Shown: positions 24,592 to 32,581 of the stretch, one piece after another | Layout: each line of letters begins with the position of its first letter | Numbering within the stretch: the stretch's first letter is position 1 | Assembly (NCBI RefSeq): GCF_000421465.1 | Contig: NZ_ATXB01000001.1 | Location: 434,001-498,000, forward strand | Origin: Methylohalobius crimeensis 10Ki | Lineage (GTDB): Bacteria > Pseudomonadota > Gammaproteobacteria > Methylococcales > Methylothermaceae | DNA: 64,000 nucleotides | Direction of reading: 5' to 3' | Position numbers and translations under genes: made by a program | The notes under the pieces: model-generated | Databases searched by the model: none | What the model saw: the letters and a program-made list of their open reading frames with translations, nothing else | Told to the model about the DNA's origin: nothing

Positions 24592-25458
24592 GTGAAACGA
24601 TATCAATCTGTATTTTCGTTATCCATCGCGGGCTTGTTCGCATCAGCCTATCTGACCACAGCTGCCGCAACTGGCGTCCTGGGCTTGTTGGGTGATGTAA
24701 AAATCGGTCCTGACAACAATTCCATCGAAAATCCGGTCGTGCAACCGCAAGACCCTGCGCTTTCCGGAGGCGGCATCGATCAAAGCCTGCAGTTCGGCGA
24801 TGTGTTGCTGGGCGGCTTCTTCGACGATCTTCTGATCGGTGGATTGGGTACCGATATTCTGGTCGGCGGTTTCGGCAACGATGTGCTGATCGGCGGCACC
24901 GAACATTTCAATCCCGCCAACCGTGACCGAGCATTTGGCGGGCCGGGCGAAGACGTGTTTGTTTGGGCCCCGGGAGACGGTTCGGATCTGTTTCAAGGCG
25001 GACACGGTCAGGACGCTGTCGTGTTTGGGCTGGTCGGCGAAGTGGAAGACGGACAAACGGTATTCGGGGTAGTGAATGACCAACAAGCCGGCGAAGTGTT
25101 TCTTGATCCGCATACCCGCCGCCCTCTAGTCGACGTTTCCAATTCACCGGGATTCTGCGAAATCGTCGACCGCAATAGCAGTCCCGAAGCCCATCAGGCC
25201 CTGGACGAATTGGGGCTTGATCATTTGGTGCGTTTTTCCATCCGAGGCGTTCGCGATGCCTTCGAAGCCGGTGCACAGGATGAAGACAACGGGGTACGAG
25301 TCACTCTGCACTTGAAGGATGTGGAGGTGCTGGTCTGCACGAGCAGGGAGGGCGGGCAGATCGAGGTGCTGGATCTAACCGTGAGTCCGGCGCAACCGAT
25401 CGACTTCGATCAGCTCAAGCCGGCATTGAGGCATTCCTTGGAAGCGATGGTCTTCTGA
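24592..25458 (+). CDS. Secreted protein with RTX-type glycine/aspartate repeats
   Basis: 288 residues from GTG 24592 (GAGGGG upstream). A Sec signal peptide is apparent (hydrophobic ~6-28, ending SAYLTTAAATG). Residues ~80-105 contain FDDLLIGGLGTDILVGG and FGNDVLIGG, and ~120-150 continue with GGPGEDVFVWAPGDGSDLFQ. These nonapeptide-like Ca2+-binding repeats suggest a beta-roll, but an N-terminal signal peptide is not the usual type I secretion arrangement. The C-terminal ~110 residues are unrecognised. A terminator follows. The function is unknown, probably extracellular or periplasmic and calcium-binding. Confidence 0.65.
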   Translation: MKRYQSVFSLSIAGLFASAYLTTAAATGVLGLLGDVKIGPDNNSIENPVVQPQDPALSGGGIDQSLQFGDVLLGGFFDDLLIGGLGTDILVGGFGNDVLIGGTEHFNPANRDRAFGGPGEDVFVWAPGDGSDLFQGGHGQDAVVFGLVGEVEDGQTVFGVVNDQQAGEVFLDPHTRRPLVDVSNSPGFCEIVDRNSSPEAHQALDELGLDHLVRFSIRGVRDAFEAGAQDEDNGVRVTLHLKDVEVLVCTSREGGQIEVLDLTVSPAQPIDFDQLKPALRHSLEAMVF

Positions 25459-25475
25459 ATCATCCGCTTTCCCGG

Positions 25476-25508
25476 CCCGGTGCCCCGAGGCGCCGGGCAT
25501 TTTATTTT
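25476..25508 (+). terminator. Rho-independent terminator
   Basis: CCCGGTGCC (25476-25484) pairs with GGCGCCGGG (25489-25497) around a CCGA loop (one G·T pair), followed by CATTTTATTTTT. It lies 18 bases after the stop of the RTX-like gene. Confidence 0.8.
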
Positions 25509-25541
25509 TGGGAGGGTAACACTTCTGCCGGGTCGTTCCCA

Positions 25542-26738
25542 TTAGGCCTTCCAGCGAAAACCTTCTCCTGTTCCGAGCAGGGCGGCGATCAGATTTTTCT
25601 GAATCTCGGAAGACCCGGAAAACAGCCGTCCTGCCGCCGCGTCGTTGATCCACTCCGAAAGCCCCGTCGCTTCTTCCAGTCCTCGTGCTCCCAGGATGTG
25701 AACCGCGTCCAGGCTGGATGCCAGGAAGGCTTCCGAGGCCACCAGTTTAATTTGGGCCGAGGTCAAGGTGATCCGTTTGCCCTCATCCGCCAGGCGCGCG
25801 CATTCCTTGAGCCACAAGCGCACCGTGTCCAAGCGAGTGGCCATGTCGGCGATGCGATGGGAGATGGCCTGATGCCGCCCCAGATGACCGTCCCCGCTGC
25901 GGTGCTCGCGGCTGAAGGCGATGACTTGCTCCAACTGCCAGGCCATGGCCCCGGCGATGCCGGCGAAAATGAAGGCCCTTTCCCCTTCCAGGGCGCTTTG
26001 AATCAGCCGCAGCCCCGTACCGGGTTTGCCCAGCAGTCGATCGGCGGGAATCCGGCAGCGGTTCAAGATCACTTCTCCCATGCCGGCGCTACGGCAGGCG
26101 TCGACCGAATGGGCCGCGGCGTACGCCACGCCCGGATCGTTTCGTTGCACTACGAAAGCCGATAAGCCCGCGTCCAGACGGGCGTAGACGATCAGTATAT
26201 CGGCCCCGGGAACGTTGGTGATATAGCGCTTTTCGCCGTCGATGCGATACCCCTCGCCGTCGGAGACGGCGCGAGTGGTCATAGCCGCCGGGTCGGAGCC
26301 GGCTTCGGCTTCGGTGATCGCATGGCCGCCGATTTGGGTGCCGGCGACCAGGTCGGGCAGCCAGGTCCGCTTTTGGGCCTCCGTGCCGAATCGCAAGAGG
26401 GGAAATAATGCCCCCCACAAGTGGGCGTTGACCGCCAGGATCAAGCCGGGATCGCGGCAGGCATAGCCCACTTGTTGATGGGCGGCGAGGAGATCGGCGA
26501 AGCGGTCGCCGTGGCCGTTCCATTGTTTCGGCACGGCGTGACGGAATAGCCCTTCCTCGCCCCATAGGCGCAGTCGGGCCATGGATTTTGCGGGGCTTGC
26601 GGTCATCTTGAAACGTCGTGAATGCGTCATCGGGATGTCCATATTTTTTCGGCGCGAAAAATCGCCGGAATGTACGTGTATTGAAGGCGAGTTTAACAGT
26701 TTCTTTCGCTGCCATTGCTTACAGTCGCTTTCATCCAT
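25542..26738 (-). CDS. Acyl-CoA-dehydrogenase-family flavoprotein
   Basis: 398 residues from ATG 26738 (AAGGGAGG upstream); internal Met residues at ~33 and ~46 are alternatives. The FAD-binding block is GGHAITEAEAGSDPAAMTTR, then YRIDGEKRYITN. The C-terminal helical domain has the flavin-contact pattern and ends INDAAAGRLFSGSSEIQKNL, close to the family's …gsg/sEi.. motif. The catalytic base typical of acyl-CoA dehydrogenases was not assigned with certainty. On the same strand upstream lie an adenylation enzyme, a condensation-like protein and an ACP, so it could oxidise a carrier-bound aminoacyl or acyl group, but a metalloprotease gene on the other strand intervenes. Confidence 0.85.
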   Translation of the reverse strand: MDESDCKQWQRKKLLNSPSIHVHSGDFSRRKNMDIPMTHSRRFKMTASPAKSMARLRLWGEEGLFRHAVPKQWNGHGDRFADLLAAHQQVGYACRDPGLILAVNAHLWGALFPLLRFGTEAQKRTWLPDLVAGTQIGGHAITEAEAGSDPAAMTTRAVSDGEGYRIDGEKRYITNVPGADILIVYARLDAGLSAFVVQRNDPGVAYAAAHSVDACRSAGMGEVILNRCRIPADRLLGKPGTGLRLIQSALEGERAFIFAGIAGAMAWQLEQVIAFSREHRSGDGHLGRHQAISHRIADMATRLDTVRLWLKECARLADEGKRITLTSAQIKLVASEAFLASSLDAVHILGARGLEEATGLSEWINDAAAGRLFSGSSEIQKNLIAALLGTGEGFRWKA

Positions 26739-26753
26739 CCTCCCTTCCTTGGT

Positions 26754-26783
26754 ACGCCGGCTTTCGTAGCCGGCGTTTTTTTA
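26754..26783 (+). terminator. Terminator-like hairpin upstream of the metalloprotease gene
   Basis: ACGCCGGC (26754-26761) and GCCGGCGT (26769-26776) form an 8-bp stem with a 7-base loop, followed by a T-run on the plus strand. No plus-strand gene ends here; the gene to the left is on the minus strand. The stem and tail match the hairpin at 28903-28930 almost base for base. Confidence 0.6.
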
Positions 26784-26866
26784 TGCTTCAAAGCAATTCG
26801 GCAAATCCCTCTTTTCTTGTACGTGCCATGGGGGTGCAGAGAGATTTCATCCCAAAGGAGTTCAGT

Positions 26867-28849
26867 ATGTATGACGAATTTTTCCGAATATTCAAGCCCT
26901 TGGCCATCACCGTCGCCGGTTCGTTGGTCCTTCTTTCCGCGGCCCAGGCCGACCAGCCCCATGCGGTCGACTGGACGGTCCTGAAACAAGCCGAATCCGG
27001 CTTCTTCAAGCCCGGCGTCACCCCGGACGGAGACGATCGAGTGTGGGTGCAACTGGCCAATGACGATCGTGTCGCCGGCGATACCCCGCTTCTGGTCACC
27101 TTCCCCGAATGCGACTACGACCCCAAGGTGCAGGGCAAAGCGGTGTGGAATTTGGATGAAATCATTCGTGATCCTTCCGTGAATCCCGAATTTGTCGAAT
27201 ACAAAACCCCCGATCCGCGCTGGTCGGTGTGTCCGGATCGAAAGTTCCTGCTGCTCTATCCCGGTGAGAAAGTCGAATTGGAGTTAAACGTCGACTTTTT
27301 GCGTCCGGTGTCCGAGGGCATGTCGCCAAGGTTGATGGGGACGGTATATCAGGTCTCCTGGTCCTGGGCTAAAAAAATCGACGACGCCGAGGAGTTGGCC
27401 CGTTACAAGGACCGGGTTCATCCCGCCGCGACGGTGACATTGGATTTGTATTACCGGCTCGATGCCGACAAATCCGTCTGGCAGGCGGGGGATTATCAAT
27501 TCGTGTTCGGAAGTCCCTCCGAAGGGCCGGGTGTCACCCGCGATTATGAACGGGTGAGGGAGGTCATGCCGGTGGACGTGCGCCCTTACGTGGAAAAAAG
27601 ACGATTGCCGGAGGTTCCCGTCAAGCCCGGTTACGAGCTCCCCCTGGAGCGGGTTTACGAGGCCGGCAGCGGAAGCGAACAGGAACGAATGGATCCGGCG
27701 TTGGATTTGAATTCTCCGGATTCGTTTTTGTCGCCCAAGTTGGGTTTGAACGCTCCCGTGGTCTCAAAATCGCGGCTGGCGTCGCACGGTGCTTACAGTC
27801 ACACCTTGAGCGGCATCTTCTCCACCAAATGGAGCGCCGATCACAGCCTGCATCCGGGGTTCGGCTTCCGGGTGGAAGCCTGGACCAATGAAAACGGTTC
27901 CTGGGAAAAGCTCGCCAGCGACTGGGTGCAATACAACGGTCACTGGACCCTGAAAGTGCCGGCCGGCAAGGGTTATCGCGGCGATCATCTGCGCGTCTTG
28001 TATCGCTCCTACAACCGCTATTATCAACCCCAGAACCAGAATGGGGACACTTATTCCTGGCGCGATCCCGACCAGTACGATATCGGCTCGGACTTTTACG
28101 CCGGCCATCGCTATGCCGATACCGACGGGGGCGAATTCAACAGCGTGGGCGAATTGGTGGACGCGGCGATGAACACTTGGTCGCGGCTGTACTGGGATGC
28201 GGAGATCGATCCGGTGGCGTCCGATCCGATCAAATTCCACTTCCCCAATACCTGGAACAATTGCAGCGGCAGTAGCCCCTGGAGCTGCGCCAGCTGGGAC
28301 GGGCTGAATATCTGGTTGATCGCTTCCCATGGCCGTCAGGCGGATGTGGTGACCCACGAAATGGCGCACGCGCTGCAAGGCAAGTTTTGGGATGAAAAAT
28401 GGCCCGCCGGAAGCGGCGGCAGCCACACCTTGAGCGGGTGCTATTCCGGCCGCTTGGGCATGGCATTGACCGAAGGCTTCGCCAACTTCATGCCCGCCTG
28501 GGTGGGTTATCCCGCACGCAACGTCGCCGACGGCGGTTTCAACGGCGGTCGCTGGGCGTTGGACTTTGATGCGGAACAACGCACCAGCCCGCCCAATTGC
28601 AGCAACGGTTGGGAAAACGAAGTGTGGGTGGCTCGTACCTTCTGGGATCTGCACGACACCCACGCCGATGGTGACGATATCCTTTGGTTTATCCACAAAG
28701 GTGCCGTGATCAGCCTCTATCTGGGCAACGCCGTGGCCAATGACGGCGATGCCATGGACATGCGGGATTTCGAGAACGTCTACCGCAACGCCGCATCCTC
28801 GGGGCATGAGGGGTTCGTTTCCGATATTTTCGATCAGAACCGGATGTAA
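26867..28849 (+). CDS. Secreted zinc metalloprotease-like protein (HExxH)
   Basis: 660 residues starting at ATG 26867 (AAAGGAG upstream); the longer frame runs back through the hairpin and is not credible. A signal peptide ends at AAQADQP (~27-33). Residues ~35-280 appear to be beta-sandwich-like, and ~300-370 contain lectin/fibronectin-like patterns (GAYSHTLSGIFSTKWSADHS). The catalytic motif THEMAHALQG is at ~502-511, with LTEGFANFMP ~35 residues later supplying a possible third zinc ligand. Cysteine pairs suggest an extracytoplasmic location. The family is not identified more closely. It is bracketed by matching hairpins and is unrelated in strand to its neighbours. Confidence 0.75.
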   Translation: MYDEFFRIFKPLAITVAGSLVLLSAAQADQPHAVDWTVLKQAESGFFKPGVTPDGDDRVWVQLANDDRVAGDTPLLVTFPECDYDPKVQGKAVWNLDEIIRDPSVNPEFVEYKTPDPRWSVCPDRKFLLLYPGEKVELELNVDFLRPVSEGMSPRLMGTVYQVSWSWAKKIDDAEELARYKDRVHPAATVTLDLYYRLDADKSVWQAGDYQFVFGSPSEGPGVTRDYERVREVMPVDVRPYVEKRRLPEVPVKPGYELPLERVYEAGSGSEQERMDPALDLNSPDSFLSPKLGLNAPVVSKSRLASHGAYSHTLSGIFSTKWSADHSLHPGFGFRVEAWTNENGSWEKLASDWVQYNGHWTLKVPAGKGYRGDHLRVLYRSYNRYYQPQNQNGDTYSWRDPDQYDIGSDFYAGHRYADTDGGEFNSVGELVDAAMNTWSRLYWDAEIDPVASDPIKFHFPNTWNNCSGSSPWSCASWDGLNIWLIASHGRQADVVTHEMAHALQGKFWDEKWPAGSGGSHTLSGCYSGRLGMALTEGFANFMPAWVGYPARNVADGGFNGGRWALDFDAEQRTSPPNCSNGWENEVWVARTFWDLHDTHADGDDILWFIHKGAVISLYLGNAVANDGDAMDMRDFENVYRNAASSGHEGFVSDIFDQNRM

Positions 28850-28863
28850 GGGTATTCTCTGGA

Positions 28864-28889
28864 GGAGCCGGAGTATTTTCTCCGGCTCC
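28864..28889. terminator. Hairpin after the metalloprotease gene
   Basis: GGAGCCGGAG and CTCCGGCTCC form a perfect 10-bp stem with the loop TATTTT, 14 bases after the stop codon. No T-run follows, but a second hairpin with a T-run lies 14 bases on. Confidence 0.65.
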
Positions 28890-28902
28890 CGCGGTTTAAG
28901 AT

Positions 28903-28930
28903 ACGCCGGCTTCTTGCCGGCGTTTTTTTA
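28903..28930 (+). terminator. Rho-independent terminator of the metalloprotease gene
   Basis: ACGCCGGC (28903-28910) pairs with GCCGGCGT (28916-28923) around TTCTT, followed by seven T. It overlaps the 3' end of the convergent adenylation gene by a few bases and duplicates the hairpin at 26754. Confidence 0.85.
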
Positions 28931-30358
28931 TGTTTTATGATGAAACACTCGTTGGACGGCTTCCAGATCCGGCTTGCCGTTGCTGAGACGGGGCAAGGCG
29001 GGGAGCGCCAGGAAGCGGCCGGGGCGCATGTAGGGAGGAAGCTTTTCTCTCAGGGCGTGGCGAATTGCGGCGAGGGAGGCATCCGGCGCCAGGACGAGCG
29101 CGGCGGCGGGGCGGGTACCGTCCGGATTGTCGATCCCGACCACCGCGCATTCGGCCACACCCGGCAGATTCGACAATGCCGTTTCGATTTCGGCCGGCTC
29201 CACCCGGTGGCCGGCCACTTTCAGCATTCGATCCAATCGTCCCCGCCAGACATAATCGCCGTCCGGGTTTGGTTCCGCCCGGTCGCCGGTAGCGTACCAT
29301 CCATCGGCGGTTAAGGCCGGCTGCAGGCGGCCTTCGCGCCAGTAGCCGCTGAGCAGGGTGGGGCCGCGCACTTGCAGTTCGCCGCTGGCGGGATCGACGC
29401 GAAGTTCGTCCCCGCAGGCCGGGCGGCCGATGGGAATGGGGCGATCGTCGGTCAGCCGCTCGCGGCGCACCCGCCAATGACAGCAAACGTTGGTTTCGGT
29501 GGGACCGTACAGGTTGTAGCAGTCCACCTCCGCGAGCAATTCGGTCATGCGGCGTAGGCGCGGGGTCGGAAAAGCCTCGCCGGCAAATAGCAGAAATCGC
29601 AGCGCCGGCAGAGGGATAGCGGCGAGATTGCCTTTCCAAACCCAAAAAGACAACAGCGAGGGCACGGTGTAGAAACCGCTGATCCGCCGGTCCGCGAGCC
29701 ACGCGGTCAGGCGGCTGGGGGCGGCGGTCAGTCCCTCGGGGAGAAAATCCACGCAGACGCCGGCGGCGAGCGTGGAAAACAGATCGAAAGTGGACAAGTC
29801 GAAATGGAGCGGGGCGATGGCGGCGATGCGGTCGCTCGGGCTCAGGTTCACCAATTGCCGGGCCCAATCGCTGAAGGTGTGGATCGCCCGATGACTGAGC
29901 GCCACGCCTTTGGGTGTGCCGGTGGAACCGGAAGTGTAGAGAATCGCCGCCAGTGCTTCGGGATTTAAATCAACCGCGGATAGGTCGGCCGATTCAATGG
30001 TGTCCATATCGAGCCAAGGACGATCGGTGGCACCTGCTTCTTTCCGGCCGATGGCCGCTACGGCCCGGGCGTCCCGGACGATCCAATGCCGCCGCGCGGG
30101 CGGGGCTTTCATATCCAAGGGCAGGTAGGGGTGACCGGCGGCGAGAATTCCCAGCACCGCGCAGGTGGCGTCCAGTCCCCGGGGAAGCGCCAGGGCCACC
30201 GGACGTCCGGGGTCCAAGTGCAGCCCCTTGAGCGCCCGGGCAATGCCTCCGGCGCGGCGGACGGCCTGGCCGTAATTCAGGTCGCGTTCGCCTTCCCGCA
30301 GACAAGGTGCGTGAGGACGGGTCTCCACTTGAATGAGAAAATCTCGCAATAAGGACAT
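28928..30358 (-). CDS. Stand-alone adenylation (amino-acid–ACP ligase-like) enzyme
   Basis: 476 residues. It is an ANL-superfamily adenylation domain without attached modules. ILYTSGSTGTPKGVALS (A3), HFDLSTFDLF (A4), YNLYGPTETNVC (A5), YATGDRA (A7), RLDRMLKVAGHRVEPAEIET (A8) and NGKPD (A10 Lys) are all present. Such enzymes load an amino acid or aryl/alkyl acid onto a carrier protein. It begins four bases after the condensation-like gene and belongs to the ACP–condensation–adenylation set. The substrate cannot be read reliably by eye. Confidence 0.88.
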   Translation of the reverse strand: MSLLRDFLIQVETRPHAPCLREGERDLNYGQAVRRAGGIARALKGLHLDPGRPVALALPRGLDATCAVLGILAAGHPYLPLDMKAPPARRHWIVRDARAVAAIGRKEAGATDRPWLDMDTIESADLSAVDLNPEALAAILYTSGSTGTPKGVALSHRAIHTFSDWARQLVNLSPSDRIAAIAPLHFDLSTFDLFSTLAAGVCVDFLPEGLTAAPSRLTAWLADRRISGFYTVPSLLSFWVWKGNLAAIPLPALRFLLFAGEAFPTPRLRRMTELLAEVDCYNLYGPTETNVCCHWRVRRERLTDDRPIPIGRPACGDELRVDPASGELQVRGPTLLSGYWREGRLQPALTADGWYATGDRAEPNPDGDYVWRGRLDRMLKVAGHRVEPAEIETALSNLPGVAECAVVGIDNPDGTRPAAALVLAPDASLAAIRHALREKLPPYMRPGRFLALPALPRLSNGKPDLEAVQRVFHHKT

Positions 30359-30362
30359 GCCG

Positions 30363-31826
30363 TCAATCCGCCAGGAGTTCGGATCTTAGAAGATCGCGGA
30401 AGCGTTCTATCCAGGTCGGGTCGAAATCCGGCTGCAGATAGTTGATGGCGGCGCTCAACTGGCCGTTGAAGCGGCTAAACAGGACCGCCAAGGAGGGCGG
30501 GGCGGTCACGAAGCAGGCGTGGCGCACCCCTTCGATGGGGGCGCCGAGAAAGTCGGGGCGCAGGAAGCGGATCTCGCCGATGTCGGAGAACCAGACCGAG
30601 CTGCGTTCGCCGCCGGATTTCTGCCGGCGCAGAATGTGGGCGTAGCGCTCCAGGGACAGCCAACGGCCCAGCCACATCAAGGGCAGATAGGCTTGATCCA
30701 GTTCCCGGCGCACGGTGTCGGCGTATTGCCGCCGCAGATGTTCGAACAGTCGGTCCCGGTCGGCGACCACGTCGTGGGAAGCCTGCGCGAACAAGACGCT
30801 GACCTGGTTGCCGGTCACCGGCACCGGTGCGTTGCCGGGGCGCAGGTTGAACGCGTATGGAATGCACCAGGCGTCCTTGGAAACCGCCGGTCCCATCGCC
30901 TCCAGCGCCCGCATCAGGCAGCCGATGGGGTAGAGCGATTGCGCCCCCAGCCCGACGCGGCGGCGGGTGGCTTGGGTCACGGTTCGGGTTTCTTCTTCCG
31001 ACAGGGTGAGGAGCGCGGTGTTCAGTTGTCTTGGGGACGGGACGGCAAGTGCTGCCGGAGGACGCCGTGAACCCTTCCCTGGGGGCTTCCCCCCACCCAA
31101 CCCTCTCCCCAACGGGGGGAGGGCAAGGGAGCCCCCAACCCTCTCCCCGTTGGGGGGAGGGCAAGGGAGGGGGGCACTTGCCGCCCCGTCTAAAGCGTTT
31201 GATGTTGGGAGACTGCTGTCGAGCCGGTCGATCCAGTCGTTGTGGCGTTTGCCGCGCCACAGAAGGCGGAGTTTCCGCCGCCAGGGCCAGGCATTGAGTT
31301 TTTTGCTCACCAGCGGTTCGTCGCCTTTGAGATACCGTCGGCGTCGATCGTCGTCGGCCATCAGAAAGTCGAATACCCGTTTCACGCCTCCAGCATCCAT
31401 GAGCGGATGCAGCCAGCGGGCCAGAAGCAGCGTGTGGCCTTCTTCGTCGATCCGGTGCAAACTGAAGGGAGCGGTCTCATCGCCCTCAGGCGAGGCATGC
31501 ATCAATTCCAGCAGGCGGGATTGCCCCCCACCCGACCCTCCCCCCGCCGGGGGGAGGGCAAGGGAGGGGGGATGGCAGGTCAAGGGAACGGGGTCGCCGG
31601 TCGGTTGCCACCCATAGTGGCGGCCCCGCTGAGCCAGGCGGGCCGAGAGCATAGGGAAAGCTTCGCCCAAGGCCGCGAGACCGGATCGAAGACGGTCTTC
31701 GTCGGGTGGTCCGGCCAATTCCAGGGCGAATCCGCACCACGCGCCGGGCAGGCCGGCGGCGCGAATTTCCCGGTCCATCACTAGCAGCACATGGTCGGCC
31801 GGATTGAGGGGGATAAAATCGGTCAT
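30363..31826 (-). CDS. Condensation/acyltransferase-like protein with in-frame REP-like inserts
   Basis: 487 residues. It resembles the NRPS condensation / WES-acyltransferase superfamily: ARWLHPLMDAGGVKRVFDFL (~133-152) is in the position of the HHxxxDG motif, but with LHPLMDAGG, so the first His of the pair is replaced. The C-terminal half has RPGNAPVPVTGNQVSVLFAQ and ARLVW-like patterns. Two GC-rich palindromic repeats lie inside the frame (31087-31176 and 31524-31573), adding Pro/Gly-rich stretches (PPPNGERVGG, PPAGGGSGGG). Its start overlaps the ACP stop (ATGA). It is probably an acyl or aminoacyl transferase acting on the ACP. Confidence 0.65.
   Translation of the reverse strand: MTDFIPLNPADHVLLVMDREIRAAGLPGAWCGFALELAGPPDEDRLRSGLAALGEAFPMLSARLAQRGRHYGWQPTGDPVPLTCHPPSLALPPAGGGSGGGQSRLLELMHASPEGDETAPFSLHRIDEEGHTLLLARWLHPLMDAGGVKRVFDFLMADDDRRRRYLKGDEPLVSKKLNAWPWRRKLRLLWRGKRHNDWIDRLDSSLPTSNALDGAASAPLPCPPPNGERVGGSLALPPLGRGLGGGKPPGKGSRRPPAALAVPSPRQLNTALLTLSEEETRTVTQATRRRVGLGAQSLYPIGCLMRALEAMGPAVSKDAWCIPYAFNLRPGNAPVPVTGNQVSVLFAQASHDVVADRDRLFEHLRRQYADTVRRELDQAYLPLMWLGRWLSLERYAHILRRQKSGGERSSVWFSDIGEIRFLRPDFLGAPIEGVRHACFVTAPPSLAVLFSRFNGQLSAAINYLQPDFDPTWIERFRDLLRSELLAD
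31087..31176. repeat. REP-like CCCTCTCCCC/GGGGAGGG element, double copy, inside a coding gene
   Basis: Two successive palindromes, AACCCTCTCCCC with GGGGGGAGGGC (31098-31120) and again at about 31138-31165, are embedded in the 30363-31826 gene without breaking its frame. The unit resembles the palindrome at 17877-17900. Confidence 0.7.
31524..31573. repeat. REP-like palindrome inside a coding gene
   Basis: CCCCCCACCCGACCCTCCCC and GGGGGGAGGGCAAGGGAGGG form a GC-rich palindrome of the same family as 31087-31176, again inside the 30363-31826 reading frame and in phase. Confidence 0.65.
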
Positions 31827-32068
31827 TGGCGGTGAGTTTCGATCCAGCGGGTTAAGGCGTCGAGGGTGCGGACCGTGTCCGGCTCGATATCGGCGTCCGG
31901 CAGGGTGACGTCGAATTCGCGCTCGGCGAACATGATCAGGCGCATGATGCCGAGGCTGTCGAGACCGGCTTCCAGCAGGTCCGCCTGGTCGCCGAAATTC
32001 TCCGGATCGTCGCAGTACACCAGTTCTCCCAACACGAATTCCCGCAGTCTGGATTGGATGTCGGCCAT
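31823..32068 (-). CDS. Acyl/peptidyl carrier protein
   Basis: 81 residues. The phosphopantetheine attachment Ser is in EAGLDSLGIMRLI (~31-43). Acidic helices flank it (MADIQSRLREFVLGELVY…). It is the first gene of the ACP–condensation–adenylation set and overlaps the next gene's start by ATGA. It is probably the carrier loaded by the adenylation enzyme at 28928-30358 and not one of the aryl-polyene ACPs, which lie 24 kb away. Confidence 0.88.
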   Translation of the reverse strand: MADIQSRLREFVLGELVYCDDPENFGDQADLLEAGLDSLGIMRLIMFAEREFDVTLPDADIEPDTVRTLDALTRWIETHRQ

Positions 32069-32150
32069 GGCATATCTCTATTTTTACTAAACTTTACAAG
32101 ATACCATAGCTTGATTTACGACAACCCAATCTTAAAACAAGGAGAAAAAC

Positions 32151-32579
32151 ATGGAACAATACTGGCGGAAAAAACTATTGACGATCGGCTTGAGTGCTTC
32201 CTTGGTCGCCGGTTGCGCCAGCCAGGGACAAAAGGCCGACACCGCTCAACCCGCCTCTTCCGGCAGTTCATCGATTCAGCAGAGTTCAGGCCCCATCGCG
32301 GCAGAGAAGATTCCCACGAACAGTCCCTTCGCAAAGGTTGAAAAGGAGATGAGCGAAGGGCGGGTTTACGACCTGATCGGTCAACCCACGGAAGTGAAAA
32401 CCTATATGACCGGAAAAAGCTGGATTCCCTTCTATTACGGTCCCGATACCCATCGCAAGGAAGCGCTCTACAAAGGTCAGGGGCGCATCGTCTTTACCGC
32501 CAGCGGCATGTGGGGAACCGGCGTTTACAAAGTTTACCAGGTCATTTACGACCCCACCGAGGACGGTTACGCCGACTGA
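32151..32579 (+). CDS. Small lipoprotein of unknown function
   Basis: 142 residues. SASLVAGCASQGQKAD shows a lipobox with Cys at ~24 and a signal sequence before it; residue +2 Ala suggests outer-membrane sorting. The mature part has a low-complexity Ser/Gln/Ala stretch and then an RVYDLIGQPTEVKTYMTGKS segment that resembles the SmpA/BamE-like small lipoprotein pattern, uncertain. AAGGAG precedes the start. The FAD-oxidoreductase gene starts two bases after it. Confidence 0.7.
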   Translation: MEQYWRKKLLTIGLSASLVAGCASQGQKADTAQPASSGSSSIQQSSGPIAAEKIPTNSPFAKVEKEMSEGRVYDLIGQPTEVKTYMTGKSWIPFYYGPDTHRKEALYKGQGRIVFTASGMWGTGVYKVYQVIYDPTEDGYAD

Positions 32580-32581
32580 GC

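Noticed and set aside
26618-26866. N-terminal extension of the metalloprotease reading frame
   Set aside because: It would run through a terminator hairpin and has no ribosome site; ATG 26867 has AAAGGAG and is followed by a proper signal peptide.
31087-31573. CRISPR-like short repeats in the condensation-like gene
   Set aside because: Only three palindromic units, irregular spacing and no spacers of constant length; they fit a REP-like dispersed repeat.
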